Positions 35,701 to 45,807 are shown, counted from the stretch's first letter. The stretch is 64,000 nt of DNA from Bradyrhizobium sp. NAS96.2 (GCF_001908235.1 NZ_LGHK01000071.1:1-64000), one strand, 5' to 3'. A program made the numbers and translations. Notes: a model not told the origin generated them from the letters alone.

Positions 35701-36980
35701 ACCATCTCAATCAACATCGCGCCGCCCTGCCCGCCACCGATGCATTCGGTGGCGACGCCGCGCCTGGTGCCGAGCCGCTTCATCGCATTGATCAGATGCA
35801 GCACGATGCGGTTGCCACTGGTGCCGACGGGATGGCCGAGGCTGATCGCGCCGCCATCGACATTCAGCTTCGCGCGATCGATCTCGCCGGCCGCGCCGTC
35901 AAGTCCCAAAATCTCCCGGCAGAACTTGTCGTCGTTCCAGGCGGCGAGGCAGCCGAGCACCTGGGTCGCAAAAGCCTCGTTCAGCTCCCAGGTCTCGACG
36001 TCCTGCAAGGTCATGCTGTTGCGCTTGAGCAGCGCGCTCGCCGACAGCACCGGGCCAAGGCCCATGATCGAGGGATCGAGCGCCGACCACTGGCTGTCGA
36101 GGATGACGGCCTTCGGCGTCAGCCCGTGCTTGGCCACCGCGGTCTCGGACGCCAGGATCACCCAGGAGGCGCCGTCGGTGATCTGCGAGGAATTGCCGGC
36201 GGTGACCTGGCCCCACGGGCGCTCGAACACCGGTTTCAGCTTCGCCAGCGTCTCGGCTGTCGAGTCCGGCCGGACGCCGTCATCATGATCGTAGAACTTG
36301 CCGTCGCGCGAGAACGCGGTCTCGACCTCGCCTTTGAGGAAGCCCTCCTTCTGCGCCTTCGCCAGCCGCTGGTGGCTCTCGGCCGCGTAGGCGTCGGATT
36401 GCGCACGGGTGATGCCGAAGAGGTGGCCGACCTTCTCGGCGGTCTGGCCCATGTTGAGCTCGGTGATCGGATCGGTCAGCCCGCGCTCGAGGCCGATGAT
36501 CGGCTTGAAGTAGCTCGGCTTCACCTTCAGTGCGGCGGCGATCCTGGCGCCCAACCCCTTGGCGCCGGCAAAGCCGGCAAACCAGCGCACGCCGGAATTG
36601 GGCCAGACCAGCGGCGCGTGGCTCAGTGCCTCGGCGCCACCGGCGAGGATCAGATCGGAGATGCCCTCGCGGATGTAGCGATAGCCGGTGTCGATCGATT
36701 GCATGCCGGAGCCGCAATTGATCTGCACCGTGAAGGCGACCATCTGCTCGCCCATGCCGAGGCGCAGCGCCGCGACCCGCGCCGGGTTCATCTCGTCGGC
36801 GATCACGTTGACGCAGCCGAGGATGACCTGGTCGAAGGCGCTGGGCGCGAACGGCTGCCGCGCCAACAGCGGCCGGCCGCATTGCACGGCGAGATCGACC
36901 GGGGTGAAGGGGCCGGGACCGGAGCGCGCCTTCAGGAACGGCGTCCGGCTGCCGTCGACGATAAAGACTGGTCGCGCCAT
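35697..36980 (-). CDS. fadI: acetyl-CoA acyltransferase (thiolase)
   Basis: 427 residues. Thiolase motifs: nucleophilic cysteine in NCGSGMQSID (~residue 88), WELNEAFATQVLGCLAAW, GGAISLGHPVGTSGNRIVLH (catalytic His) and the second cysteine in ECIGGGQGGAMLIE. It completes beta-oxidation by CoA-dependent cleavage. It overlaps fadE by one base and fadJ by four. The length (427) fits the FadI rather than the ~390-residue FadA group. Confidence 0.92.
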   Translation of the reverse strand: MARPVFIVDGSRTPFLKARSGPGPFTPVDLAVQCGRPLLARQPFAPSAFDQVILGCVNVIADEMNPARVAALRLGMGEQMVAFTVQINCGSGMQSIDTGYRYIREGISDLILAGGAEALSHAPLVWPNSGVRWFAGFAGAKGLGARIAAALKVKPSYFKPIIGLERGLTDPITELNMGQTAEKVGHLFGITRAQSDAYAAESHQRLAKAQKEGFLKGEVETAFSRDGKFYDHDDGVRPDSTAETLAKLKPVFERPWGQVTAGNSSQITDGASWVILASETAVAKHGLTPKAVILDSQWSALDPSIMGLGPVLSASALLKRNSMTLQDVETWELNEAFATQVLGCLAAWNDDKFCREILGLDGAAGEIDRAKLNVDGGAISLGHPVGTSGNRIVLHLINAMKRLGTRRGVATECIGGGQGGAMLIEMV

Positions 36981-39247
36981 CAGCTCGCCGCCCTCTGCTC
37001 ACCAAGCTCCTGGAAGAACTGATGCACGTCGGCGGATTTCTTGTAAATCGGGGACAGCGCCTCGGGCGCAAAATCATCGACCTCGATGACTTTTGCGACG
37101 GCCTCGTGGGCGGCGGCAAGCTTCTCGCCGTCATCCTGGGTGATGACGCCCTTCCTGACCGCCTCCTGCCAGTCATGCAGCCGCGCCGCGCGCAACTGTT
37201 TGGCCGCATCCTCGGCCGCGGTGACGAGGCGGAAGGCCTTTTCCAGCCGCGCGATGCCGCCGTCGTCCTCGACAAAGGCGAGGTCCGGCGTCAGGCGGTC
37301 GCGCGCCGCGGATGGCGACAGCACGAGCTGGGCGCACAAATGCACGACGCGATCAGACGGGCCGGTGACGCGGGCGCCGAACGGCTGGATCAGGAATTTC
37401 AGCAGCCATGCCACCGGGCGGTTCGGCAAATTGGCGAGGATCTCCGCAAAACGGTTCTCGATGGTCTTGAAGCCCGATGCCATGCACCATTCGAGCGCAG
37501 GCAGATCCTCCCTCTGCCGGCCCTCGTCCTGCCAGCGCTTCAGCGCGGCGGAGAGCAGATACAGTTCAGACAGGATGTCGCCGAAGCGCGCGGAGAGCAT
37601 TTCCTTGCGCTTCAATGCACCACCGAGCGTGAGCAGCGCCATGTCGGCGCACAGCGCGAACGCCGACGAATAGCGCGAGAGCTGGCGATAGAACTTTGTT
37701 GCATCGCCGGCATCCGGCGCCGGCGCGAACAGGCCAAAGCTCCAGCTGCGGCCCCAGGCACGGAACATGGTCGCGAAGCTGTGGCCGACATGCTTCCAGA
37801 ACGCAGTGTCGAAGGCCGTGAGGCCCTTGTCGCGATCGGGCTCACTGAGCGCGTTCATCTCCTGCAAAAGGTAAGGATGCGCGCGGATCGCGCCCTGCCC
37901 GAACACGATCAGATTGCGGGTCAGGATGTTGGCGCCCTCGACCGTGATGCCGACCGGCACCGAGCGGTAGAGCCCGCCGAGATAGTTCTGCGGCCCGTCG
38001 ATCACGGCCTTGCCGCCATGGATATCCATCGCGTCGTCGATCGCGATCCGCATCCGCTCGGTGGCGTGCAGCTTCATGATCCCGGAAATGACGGCGGGAT
38101 GATGCCCCTCGTTCAGCGCAGCGCAGGTCAGCCGCCGCGCGGCGTCGAGCAGATAGGCGGTGCCGGCGATGCGCGCCAGCGGCTCTTCGATGCCCTCGAA
38201 CTTGGAAATGGAAATGCCGAACTGCTCGCGGATGCGGGCATAGGCGCCGGTGGTGCGCGCGGCATAAGCCGCGCCCGCGGCCGACAGCGACGGCAGCGAG
38301 ATGCCGCGGCCGGCGGCGAGCGCCGTCATCAGCATCTTCCAGCCTTGCCCCAAACGCTCCTGGCCGCCGATGATGTAGTCGAGCGGGATGAAGACGTCCT
38401 TGCCCCAGTTCGGGCCGTTCTGGAACACCTGCATCGCCGGCAGATGGCGGTGGCCGATCGAGACGCCGGGCAGATGCGTCGGGATCAGCGCGACCGTGAT
38501 GCCGAGCTCGTCCTCGTTGCCGACGAGGTGATCGGGATCATAGGCCTTGAAGGCAAGGCCGAGCAGTGTCGCGACCGGACCGAGCGTGATGTAGCGCTTG
38601 TGCCAATTCAGCCGCAAGCCCAGCACCTCGCGGCCTTCGAAATTGCCCTTGCAGATGATGCCGGTGTCGATCATCGAGGCAGCATCGGAGCCGGCCTCCG
38701 GGCTGGTCAGGCCGAAGCAGGGAATGTCCTGGCCCGCGGCCAAACGCGGCAGCCATTTGTCCTGCTGCTCTTTGGTGCCGAAGCGCATCAGGAGTTCGCC
38801 CGGCCCGAGCGAGTTCGGCACCATCACAGTGACGGCCGCGGTCAGCGAGCGCGACGAGATTTTCCGCACCACTTCGGAATGCGCATAGGGCGAGAAGCCG
38901 AGGCCGCCGAATTCCCTGGGAATGATCATGCCGAAGAACTTCTTGGCCTTGATGAAGGCCCAGACCTCGGGCGGCAGATCGCGCCATTCCCAGTTGATCT
39001 TCCATTCGTCGAGCATCGCGCAGAGCTCGTCGACCGGACCGTGCAGGAAGGCATTCTCCTCGTCGGTCAATCTGGCCGGCGCGAACGCCAGCAGTTTCGA
39101 CCAGTCGGGATTGCCGGTGAAGAGATCGGCGTCCCACCAGACGTCGCCGGCTTCCAGCGCCTCGCGCTCGGTGTCCGACATGGTCGGCAGCACGCCACGC
39201 GCCCAGGAGAAGATCGGCTTGGAAAGGTAATCGCGGCGGAAGCTCAT
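36980..39247 (-). CDS. fadE: acyl-CoA dehydrogenase FadE
   Basis: 755 residues, the long FadE type (family usual ~750-815). A conserved N-terminus (LSKPIFSWARGVLPTMSDTE), the acyl-CoA dehydrogenase core (FGGLGFSPYAHSEVVRKISS, CFGLTSPEAGSDAASM, DIHGGKAVIDGPQNYL, SVPVGITVEGANILTRNLIV) and a ~250-residue C-terminal extension. It is the first enzyme of fatty-acid beta-oxidation and the first gene of the fadE-fadI-fadJ-thioesterase operon. GAGG precedes the start by about 9 nt. No adjacent regulator gene. Confidence 0.94.
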   Translation of the reverse strand: MSFRRDYLSKPIFSWARGVLPTMSDTEREALEAGDVWWDADLFTGNPDWSKLLAFAPARLTDEENAFLHGPVDELCAMLDEWKINWEWRDLPPEVWAFIKAKKFFGMIIPREFGGLGFSPYAHSEVVRKISSRSLTAAVTVMVPNSLGPGELLMRFGTKEQQDKWLPRLAAGQDIPCFGLTSPEAGSDAASMIDTGIICKGNFEGREVLGLRLNWHKRYITLGPVATLLGLAFKAYDPDHLVGNEDELGITVALIPTHLPGVSIGHRHLPAMQVFQNGPNWGKDVFIPLDYIIGGQERLGQGWKMLMTALAAGRGISLPSLSAAGAAYAARTTGAYARIREQFGISISKFEGIEEPLARIAGTAYLLDAARRLTCAALNEGHHPAVISGIMKLHATERMRIAIDDAMDIHGGKAVIDGPQNYLGGLYRSVPVGITVEGANILTRNLIVFGQGAIRAHPYLLQEMNALSEPDRDKGLTAFDTAFWKHVGHSFATMFRAWGRSWSFGLFAPAPDAGDATKFYRQLSRYSSAFALCADMALLTLGGALKRKEMLSARFGDILSELYLLSAALKRWQDEGRQREDLPALEWCMASGFKTIENRFAEILANLPNRPVAWLLKFLIQPFGARVTGPSDRVVHLCAQLVLSPSAARDRLTPDLAFVEDDGGIARLEKAFRLVTAAEDAAKQLRAARLHDWQEAVRKGVITQDDGEKLAAAHEAVAKVIEVDDFAPEALSPIYKKSADVHQFFQELGEQRAAS

Positions 39248-39433
39248 GGTGGGGTCCTCATGGATCGGCGGCGCGGATGCATAATCCTATCGGAAAGTGC
39301 CGCTCCCCGGTGAACACTTCGCTGTTCAAATAAAGCGAAATTGACGCGGCCAAGCCGCCGTTTGTTAACGGCAGGCCGCGCGTTCAGTTCCGAAAGCTGA
39401 GGTGCGACAATCAGGTAGCGGGATGGCGAATTC

Positions 39434-39553
39434 ACCTCTCCCTTGGGAGAGGTCGGCGCGCAGCGCCGGGTGAGGGGTCACGGTCTCTCGTTGGAGCAGC
39501 ACCCCCTCACCCGATTTGCTTCGCAAATCGACCTCTCCCCGCTGGGGAGAGGT
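39434..39553. repeat. ACCTCTCCC palindromic intergenic repeat
   Basis: Arms ACCTCTCCCTTGGGAGAGGT and CCTCTCCCCGCTGGGGAGAG flank inner pairs CGGGTGAGGGG/CCCCCTCACCCG and TTTGCTTCGCAAA. It is 9 nt from the SMP-30 gene stop, in the 315-bp gap downstream of it and upstream of fadE. The rest of that gap (39248-39433) shows only the fadE promoter area, with AT-rich TTCAAATAAAGCG near 39325. Confidence 0.75.
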
Positions 39554-39562
39554 TTAGTCAGA

Positions 39563-40807
39563 TCACGCCGGCCCGGCGCCCTGGGTCGCGGTATAGACTG
39601 CGTAGAGCGACTGGCTTGCGGCCATGAACAGGCGGTTGCGCTTGGGGCCGCCGAAGGTGATGTTGCCGCAGACTTCGGGCAGCCGGATGCGGCCGAGCAG
39701 CTTGCCTTCCGGCGACCAGCACGTCACGCCGTTGTAGCCGACCGCGCGGCCGGCGTTGCTCGAGCACCAGACGTTGCCGTTGACGTCGCAGCGGATGCCG
39801 TCCGGTCCGCACTTCACGCCGTCGATCATGAAATCGCTGAAGCGCTTTCCATTGGTCGGCTTGTTGTCGGGCCCGACATCGAACACGAAGACGTCCCCCT
39901 TGCCGCCCGCGCCGGTATCGCCCGGTCCCTTGCCGGTCGAGACGACGTAGAGCTTCTTGTAGTCCGGCGAGAAGCAGATGCCGTTCGGATCCGGCACCTG
40001 GTCCTCGCTCACCACGAGATCGATGCGGCCGGAGGGATCGATGCGGTAGCAATTGGTCGGCAGCTCGCGCTTGGCCGGCGCGAAGCCGGCCGGCTGGCCG
40101 ATCCGGGGATTGAGCTTGCCGGCGGAATTGCCGGGGCCGCCGGCTGCGTCAGGCTCGCCCTCATAGAGCTGGCCGCCATAAGGCGGATCGGTGAACCAGT
40201 AGCTGCCGTCGGGATGCGCGACGATGTCGTTCGGCGAGTTCAGCCGCTTGCCTTGATAGTTATCGGCAAGCACGGTCGCGGTGCCGTCATTCTCGTAGCG
40301 CGTCACGCGCCGGGTGAGATGCTCGCAGGACAGCTGGCGGCCCTGGAAGTCGAACGAATTGCCGTTCGAGTAGTTCGACGGCATGCGGAACACGCTGACG
40401 TGACCGTCATCCTCCGACCAGCGCATCTGCCGGTTGTTCGGGATGTCGCTCCACAGCAGATAGCGGCCCTGCGAGCTCCAGGCCGGGCCTTCCGCCCACA
40501 GCAGACCGGTATGGAGGCGCTTGATCGAGGTGTTGGGCTGGGCCAGGTCGTTGAAGGACGGATCGACCGCGATGATGTCGGGGTCCCAGAAATAGGTGGT
40601 CGGCGCACCGCGCGGACTGAAGTCGCGCGGCGGGCTGGTGATGGTCGTCGGCGGCCCGACCGGCGCGGGCGCGTTCTGGGCCAGCGCGCCACTGACGCCG
40701 GTTGCGGCAGCGGCCGCCCCCACCGCCAATCCCTGGACAAGTGTTCGCCGTGAAACGTTCGGATCGCGCCGCTCTTCTGTTGGATTGCTCCGCGGTTGAC
40801 GTGTCAT
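39563..40807 (-). CDS. Tat-exported SMP-30/gluconolactonase-type beta-propeller protein
   Basis: 414 residues. The twin-arginine signal (N-terminal NVSRRTLVQGLAVGAAAAAT) is followed by an AxA cleavage region. The mature part is a six-bladed SMP-30/gluconolactonase fold: LLWAEGPAWSSQGRYLLWSD, RLNSPNDIVAHPDGSYWFTD (metal-site N/D), DPNGICFSPDYKKLYVVST, GPDGIRCDVNGNVWCSS and CGNITFGGPKRNRLFM. It is predicted to be a periplasmic lactonase or related hydrolase of sugar or plant-derived lactones. Monocistronic. Confidence 0.9.
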   Translation of the reverse strand: MTRQPRSNPTEERRDPNVSRRTLVQGLAVGAAAAATGVSGALAQNAPAPVGPPTTITSPPRDFSPRGAPTTYFWDPDIIAVDPSFNDLAQPNTSIKRLHTGLLWAEGPAWSSQGRYLLWSDIPNNRQMRWSEDDGHVSVFRMPSNYSNGNSFDFQGRQLSCEHLTRRVTRYENDGTATVLADNYQGKRLNSPNDIVAHPDGSYWFTDPPYGGQLYEGEPDAAGGPGNSAGKLNPRIGQPAGFAPAKRELPTNCYRIDPSGRIDLVVSEDQVPDPNGICFSPDYKKLYVVSTGKGPGDTGAGGKGDVFVFDVGPDNKPTNGKRFSDFMIDGVKCGPDGIRCDVNGNVWCSSNAGRAVGYNGVTCWSPEGKLLGRIRLPEVCGNITFGGPKRNRLFMAASQSLYAVYTATQGAGPA

Positions 40808-41029
40808 CGCATCCTCCCACTCTGTTGGCCGGCCGTTGATCCGGCCTGGCGCGCGGGAGGTTAGACTGCTCGCCCCGAGGTTGCGAGTGACGGTTTTTCA
40901 TCCCCGAGGCAGAAATTTCACATTGTTGTGGTTTCTGCTTCCGTCATTGCGAGGCGAAAAGGCAAAGCGCTGTACTCGTACTCGCCATAAGCCCTCTTCA
41001 TTCGTTTGATGCGTCGCGCCACACTCACA

Positions 41030-41155
41030 ACTGTCGTCCCTGCGAACGCAGGGACCCATACGCCGCGGCGGGTGTTGTGAATGGAGCTCGTCGTTTCAGC
41101 GTCATGCAACAATGAACATTCGTGGTTGGGTCCCTGCATTCGCAGGGACGACACT
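41030..41155. repeat. GTCGTCCCTGCG / CGCAGGGACGAC palindromic repeat
   Basis: Outer arms TGTCGTCCCTGCGAACGCAG and CTGCATTCGCAGGGACGACA (each itself a small hairpin), about 85 bp apart. The 413-bp gap 40808-41220 also holds one arm of the CGTCATTGCGAG family near 40942. No gene seen. Confidence 0.8.
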
Positions 41156-41220
41156 GAGTGTGTTGCGCGAATTGTGAGGCGAACGTCCGTTGGCTCGCAA
41201 TGGCGGTTACATGGACAGGA

Positions 41221-41844
41221 TCAATCCGGCCGGAGCATCTCGAACATGTTTTCCGGCTTGATCTCGAAATAGTCGCCCCGCCGCCCGGCGCGGACGATCG
41301 GGTGCGCGAGACCGGTCTGGTAGACGCCGTCCTTGATGAAAGCCTTGTCGATGTGGACGGCGACGACCTCGCCGAGCGTCAGCCAGGCCTCGGCCTTTTT
41401 GCCGTCGGCGCCCTGGAGCTGGATGATCTGGCTCACCTTGCATTCGAACGACACCGGGCTTTCGGCAACGCGCGGCACGTTGACGAGCTTGCCGGGTACC
41501 TGCGTCAGCCCCGCGAGCTTGAACTCGTCGACATCGCGGGCGACATGCGCCGCGGTCGCGTTCATGTGCTTGGCCAGATCCATCGTCGCCAGGTTCCAGA
41601 CGAACTCGCCGGTGTCCTGGATGTTGGCGACGCTGTCCTTCCAGTTGGTGGAGGAGAAGCCGATGATCGGCGGCACATAGCAGAAGGCGTTGAAGAAGCT
41701 GTAGGGCGCGAGGTTGACGTTGCCGCCCTTGTCACGCGAGGCGATCCAGCCGATCGGCCGCGGCGCCACGATGGCGTTGAACGGGTCGTGCTTCAGGCCG
41801 TGTCCGTTCTTCGGCTCGTAGAAATGCAGGTCTTTCGCGGTCAC
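41221..41844 (-). CDS. flavin reductase-like FMN-binding protein
   Basis: 207 residues. Split-barrel flavin reductase fold: FNAIVAPRPIGWIASRDKGG, NLAPYSFFNAFCYVPPIIGF, DTGEFVWNLATMDLAKHMNA, SPVSFECKVSQIIQL and the AWLTLGEVVAVHID strand. Typical of FMN reductases/oxygenase partners of ~200 residues. No monooxygenase partner is adjacent, so the substrate is unknown. Confidence 0.9.
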   Translation of the reverse strand: MTAKDLHFYEPKNGHGLKHDPFNAIVAPRPIGWIASRDKGGNVNLAPYSFFNAFCYVPPIIGFSSTNWKDSVANIQDTGEFVWNLATMDLAKHMNATAAHVARDVDEFKLAGLTQVPGKLVNVPRVAESPVSFECKVSQIIQLQGADGKKAEAWLTLGEVVAVHIDKAFIKDGVYQTGLAHPIVRAGRRGDYFEIKPENMFEMLRPD

Positions 41845-41859
41845 GGTGCGGCCCCTTTG

Positions 41860-41945
41860 GTAGCCCGGATGGAGCGCAGCGCAATCCGGGGCGATCTCGC
41901 AAGCGGATCAAATACCCGGATTACGCTGCGCTCCATCCGGGCTAC
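41860..41945. repeat. GTAGCCCGGATG palindromic repeat, copy 3
   Basis: GTAGCCCGGATGGAGCGCAG and the inverted GCGCTCCATCCGGGCTAC, with inner AATCCGGGG and CCCGGATTA. It is followed at once by a single arm of the CGTCATTGCGAG family (CTTCGCTCGCAATGACAGG, to ~41972), showing two repeat families nested side by side. Confidence 0.85.
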
Positions 41946-42004
41946 AGCGTCGCTTCGCTCGCAATGACAGGAGAGTCAACTGACGAAAACGTCAGCCCTG
42001 GCGC

Positions 42005-42613
42005 TCAATGGGCGCGGGCGCGTGGCGACAGGCCGGCGATCACGAAATCGATCATCTGGTCGATGGTCGGGCCCGGCTTGGTGGCGCACTGGGCGATCAT
42101 CTGCGGGTGGAAGAACCGCATCATCGCCGTGCAGGCGCACAGCGCGGCAACCTCGAGATCCTCGACCTCGAATTCGCCCGAGGCCACGCCCTGCGCGATC
42201 ACCTCGCCGATGATCTGGCCGATCAGCTCCATATGGGCGACGCAGACTTCCCAGTCCTCCTGCATCGCGATCTCGACCATCTCGTGCAGCTTGGAGTCGC
42301 CGACATAGCGCTCGGTGTTCATCCGATTGATGGTCGTCATCATCTGGCGCAACCGCGTCGCCGCCGGCCCCTCCGACCGCGCGATGCGCTGTGCCTCGAT
42401 CTCGACCTCGCCCATCAGGCCGCGCGCCACGCCTTCGTGGATCGACTTCTTCGAATCGAAGAAGCGGTACACGTTGGCGGGGCTCATCCGCAGCTCTTTG
42501 GCGATGTCGGCGACCGTGGTCTTCTGGTAGCCGATCTGCCGGAACAAGCGCTCCGCCACCACGAGAATCCGTTCGCGGGTGTCGGTTTCGCTATGTTCCG
42601 AGATCAGTGTCAT
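42005..42613 (-). CDS. TetR/AcrR-family regulator of the RND operon
   Basis: 202 residues from ATG 42613; a TTG at 42634 is possible. TetR helix-turn-helix: RERILVVAERLFRQIGYQKT, TVADIAKELRMSPANVYRFF, then DSKKSIHEGVARG. The effector domain is longer and tryptophan-poor. It starts 22 nt after the RND pump stop, so it is the last gene of the adaptor-pump-regulator operon and probably autoregulatory through the palindrome at 47051-47076. Confidence 0.92.
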   Translation of the reverse strand: MTLISEHSETDTRERILVVAERLFRQIGYQKTTVADIAKELRMSPANVYRFFDSKKSIHEGVARGLMGEVEIEAQRIARSEGPAATRLRQMMTTINRMNTERYVGDSKLHEMVEIAMQEDWEVCVAHMELIGQIIGEVIAQGVASGEFEVEDLEVAALCACTAMMRFFHPQMIAQCATKPGPTIDQMIDFVIAGLSPRARAH

Positions 42614-42634
42614 GTTGGCCTGCTCAATCTTCAA

Positions 42635-45600
42635 TTATTCGGCCGCCTCAGCAAGTGGAAATGCGAGTTGTCCTTTTCCCGCATGCTGCGGCGCAGTATC
42701 GGTCTGCTCAGGGCCGCTCTCCTCGAGGGTCTTGCGGAACCAGAGGGCGTAAAGGCCCGGCAGATACAGCAAGGTCAGGAAAGTCGCAACAAACAAACCG
42801 CCCATGATGGTGATCGCCATCGGGCCCCAGAACGCCGAGCGCGACAGCGGGATCATCGCGAGGATCGCGGCGAGCGCGGTCAGCACCACCGGCCGGGCGC
42901 GCCGGACGGTGGCCTCGACGATCGCCTCGCGCCGGGTCAGGCCGGACGCCACGTCGCTCTCGATCTGATCGACCAGGATGACCGTGTTGCGCATGATCAT
43001 GCCGGCGAGCGCGATCAGGCCGAGCAGCGCCACGAAGCCGAACGGCTGGTTGGCGACGTTGAGCCCCAGCGAGGCGCCGACGATGCCGAGCGGCGCGGTC
43101 AGGAACACCAGGGTCAGGCGCGAGAAACTCTGCAGCTGGATCATCAAGAGCGTCAGCATCACCATCACCATCACGGGGAAGAGGATGAAGATCGACGCAT
43201 TGCCCTTGGCGGATTCCTCGAACGCCCCGCCCGGCTCGATCCGGTAGGCCGGCTCGAGATGGGCCTGGATATCCCTGAGCTTCGGCGCGATCTGGTTGGT
43301 GACGTCGGGCGCCTGCACGCCGTCGACGACATCCGAGCGCACGGTGATCGCCATGTCGCGGTTGCGCCGCCACAGGATCGGCTCCTCATGCTCATATTCG
43401 ATTTTTGCAATTTGCTGCAGCGGGACCGCCACACCGTTGCGTGACGTGATGGTGAGGTCGCCGACCCGGCCGAGATCGAGCCGTTCGGACGGCACCGCAC
43501 GGGCGACCACGCCGACCTTCTCGATGCCGTCGCGGATCGTGGTGACCGGCGCGCCCGAGATCAGCATCGCCAGCGCCTGTGAGACGTCCTGCGGGGTGAG
43601 GCCGAGCGCACGCGCCCGATCCTGGTCGACGGCGAGCTTCAGGTAGGGCGACTGCTCGTTCCAGTCGAGCTGGACGTCCTTGACGTTCTTGTTCTGGCGC
43701 ATGACCTCGCGCACCTGATAGGCGATGTCGCGCACCTTGTTGGCATCGGGCCCGATCACGCGGAACTGGACCGGGAAGCCGACCGGCGGACCGAAGTTGA
43801 AGCGGTCGACGCGGACCCGCGCCTCGTTCAGCGCGCCGTCGGCGGCCGCCTGCTCGATCTTCGCCTTGACGCGCTCGCGCGCCTCGACGTTCTTGGCGAG
43901 GATGACGATCTCGGCAAAGGCCTCGTTCGGCAGCTGCGGGTTGAGGCCGAGCCAGAAGCGCGGCGAGCCCTGGCCGACATAGGCGGTGTAGGTCGCAATG
44001 TCCTCGTCGCCCTTCAACAGCCCTTCGGCCTGCTTCACGGCCTTCTCCGTGACGTTGAAGGCGGTGCCTTCCGGCAGGCGGAGCTGCAGGAACAGCTCGG
44101 GCCGCTCCGACAGCGGGAAGAACTGCTGCTGGACGTGGCCGAAGCCGACGATCGCGGCGACGAAGACGCCGACGGTTGCCGCCACCACCTTGATGCGGTG
44201 ATCGACGCACCACTGCACGACGCTGCGCAGGCCACGATACATCCGCGTCTCGTAGATCGCGTGCGGATCGTGGTTCTGGTGCACCTTGATGTTGGGCAGC
44301 AGCTTGACGCCGATATAGGGCGTGAAGATCACCGCGACGAACCAGGAGGCGACCAGCGCGATCGCCACGATCCAGAAGATGCCGCCGGCATATTCGCCGA
44401 CCGCCGAATTGGCAAAGCCGATGGGGAGGAAGCCAGCGGCTGTGACCAGCGTCCCCGTGAGCATCGGAAACGCGGTAGATTCCCAGGCAAAGGACGCCGC
44501 CTTCATGCGGTCCCAGCCCTGTTCCATTTTCACCACCATCATCTCGACCGCGATGATGGCGTCGTCGACCAGGAGGCCGAGCGCGATGATCAGCGCGCCG
44601 AGCGTGATGCGGTGCAGGTCGAGCGACATCGCGTTCATCACGATGAAGACGATGCCGAGCACCAGCGGTACCGACAGCGCCACGACGATGCCGGTGCGCC
44701 AGCCGAGCGCGACAAAAGAGACGAATAGCACGATCGCGAGCGCCTCGACGAAGGAGTGCACGAACTCGCCGACGGCGTGCTCGACCACCTTGGGCTGGTC
44801 GGCGATCTGCTGGACGTCGACGCCCTGCGGCACCGCCTTCATGAACTCGGCGGTCGCCTGCTGCACTTCCTTGCCGAGCTCGAGGATGTTGGCGCCCTTG
44901 GCGGTGACGACGCCGATGCCGAGCGCCGGCTTGCCTTCCTGGCGCACCTTGAAGCTCGGCGGATCGACATAGCCGTGGCTGACGGTTGCGATATCGCCGA
45001 GCCGGAACACGCGGCCGTTGCTCTCGACCGGCGTCTCGGCAACCGCCTTGACGCCGTCAAGCGCACCGGTGACGCGCAGCGGCACGCGCTGCGACGAGGT
45101 CTCGACGGTGCCGGCGGGCGTCACGTTGTTCTGCTTGGCGAGCGAGTCGAACAGCGCCTGCGGCGTGATGCCGAGGGTCGCGAGCTTGGCGTGCGAGAAC
45201 TCGACGAAGATGCGCTCGTCCTGGGTGCCGTAGAGATCGATCTTGGTGACACCCGGCACTTTCAGCAGGCGCTGGCGGAAGCCTTCGGCGACCTTCTTGA
45301 GCTGCGCGTAACTGGCGCCGTCGCCGGTCATCATATAGAGGATCGAATCGACGTCGGAGAATTCGTCGTTCACGACCGGACCGAGGATACCGGCGGGCAG
45401 CTCGCCCTGCACGTCGACCAGCTTCTTGCGCAGCAGGTAGAAGAGATAGGGCACGTCCTTCGGCGAGGTCGAATCCTTGAAGGAGACCTGCATCGCCGTG
45501 AAGCCCGGCTTGGAATAGGTCTGCACCTTGTCGAAGAACGGCAGCTCCTGCAGCTTCTTCTCGATCGGATCTGCGACCTGCATCTGCATTTCCTGCGAGG

Positions 45601-45772
45601 TCGCGCCCGGCCACATCACCGAGACGTTCACCACCTTGACGGTGAAGAACGGATCCTCGGCACGGCCGAGCTTCTCATAGGAGAAGAAGCCGGCGGCGCC
45701 GAGGATGATCATCAGGAACAGCACCAGCGTCGGATGGCTGACCGCCCAGGCCGAAAGGTTGAAGCGCTTCAT
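42635..45772 (-). CDS. RND efflux pump, inner-membrane permease
   Basis: 1045 residues from ATG 45772 (SD GGAGAG); the TTG at 45790 adds six. An AcrB/HAE-type RND: N-terminal helix (AWAVSHPTLVLFLMIILGAA), large periplasmic loops, LGALIIALGLLVDDAIIAVE with the central proton-relay acidic residues, PMLTGTLVTAAGFLPIGF, and the second half ending in FVATFLTLLYLPGLYALWFR. It uses proton motive force to export drugs or lipids together with the lipoprotein adaptor encoded upstream. No outer-membrane TolC gene is linked. Confidence 0.94.
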   Translation of the reverse strand: MKRFNLSAWAVSHPTLVLFLMIILGAAGFFSYEKLGRAEDPFFTVKVVNVSVMWPGATSQEMQMQVADPIEKKLQELPFFDKVQTYSKPGFTAMQVSFKDSTSPKDVPYLFYLLRKKLVDVQGELPAGILGPVVNDEFSDVDSILYMMTGDGASYAQLKKVAEGFRQRLLKVPGVTKIDLYGTQDERIFVEFSHAKLATLGITPQALFDSLAKQNNVTPAGTVETSSQRVPLRVTGALDGVKAVAETPVESNGRVFRLGDIATVSHGYVDPPSFKVRQEGKPALGIGVVTAKGANILELGKEVQQATAEFMKAVPQGVDVQQIADQPKVVEHAVGEFVHSFVEALAIVLFVSFVALGWRTGIVVALSVPLVLGIVFIVMNAMSLDLHRITLGALIIALGLLVDDAIIAVEMMVVKMEQGWDRMKAASFAWESTAFPMLTGTLVTAAGFLPIGFANSAVGEYAGGIFWIVAIALVASWFVAVIFTPYIGVKLLPNIKVHQNHDPHAIYETRMYRGLRSVVQWCVDHRIKVVAATVGVFVAAIVGFGHVQQQFFPLSERPELFLQLRLPEGTAFNVTEKAVKQAEGLLKGDEDIATYTAYVGQGSPRFWLGLNPQLPNEAFAEIVILAKNVEARERVKAKIEQAAADGALNEARVRVDRFNFGPPVGFPVQFRVIGPDANKVRDIAYQVREVMRQNKNVKDVQLDWNEQSPYLKLAVDQDRARALGLTPQDVSQALAMLISGAPVTTIRDGIEKVGVVARAVPSERLDLGRVGDLTITSRNGVAVPLQQIAKIEYEHEEPILWRRNRDMAITVRSDVVDGVQAPDVTNQIAPKLRDIQAHLEPAYRIEPGGAFEESAKGNASIFILFPVMVMVMLTLLMIQLQSFSRLTLVFLTAPLGIVGASLGLNVANQPFGFVALLGLIALAGMIMRNTVILVDQIESDVASGLTRREAIVEATVRRARPVVLTALAAILAMIPLSRSAFWGPMAITIMGGLFVATFLTLLYLPGLYALWFRKTLEESGPEQTDTAPQHAGKGQLAFPLAEAAE

Positions 45773-45807
45773 CGAACTCTCCAGGTCCAAATCGTCTCGA
45801 CTTCAAT

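Noticed and set aside
37022..39313. 763-codon open frame opposite fadE
   Set aside because: The same situation: FadE motifs on the minus strand are decisive and the antisense translation has no recognisable domains.
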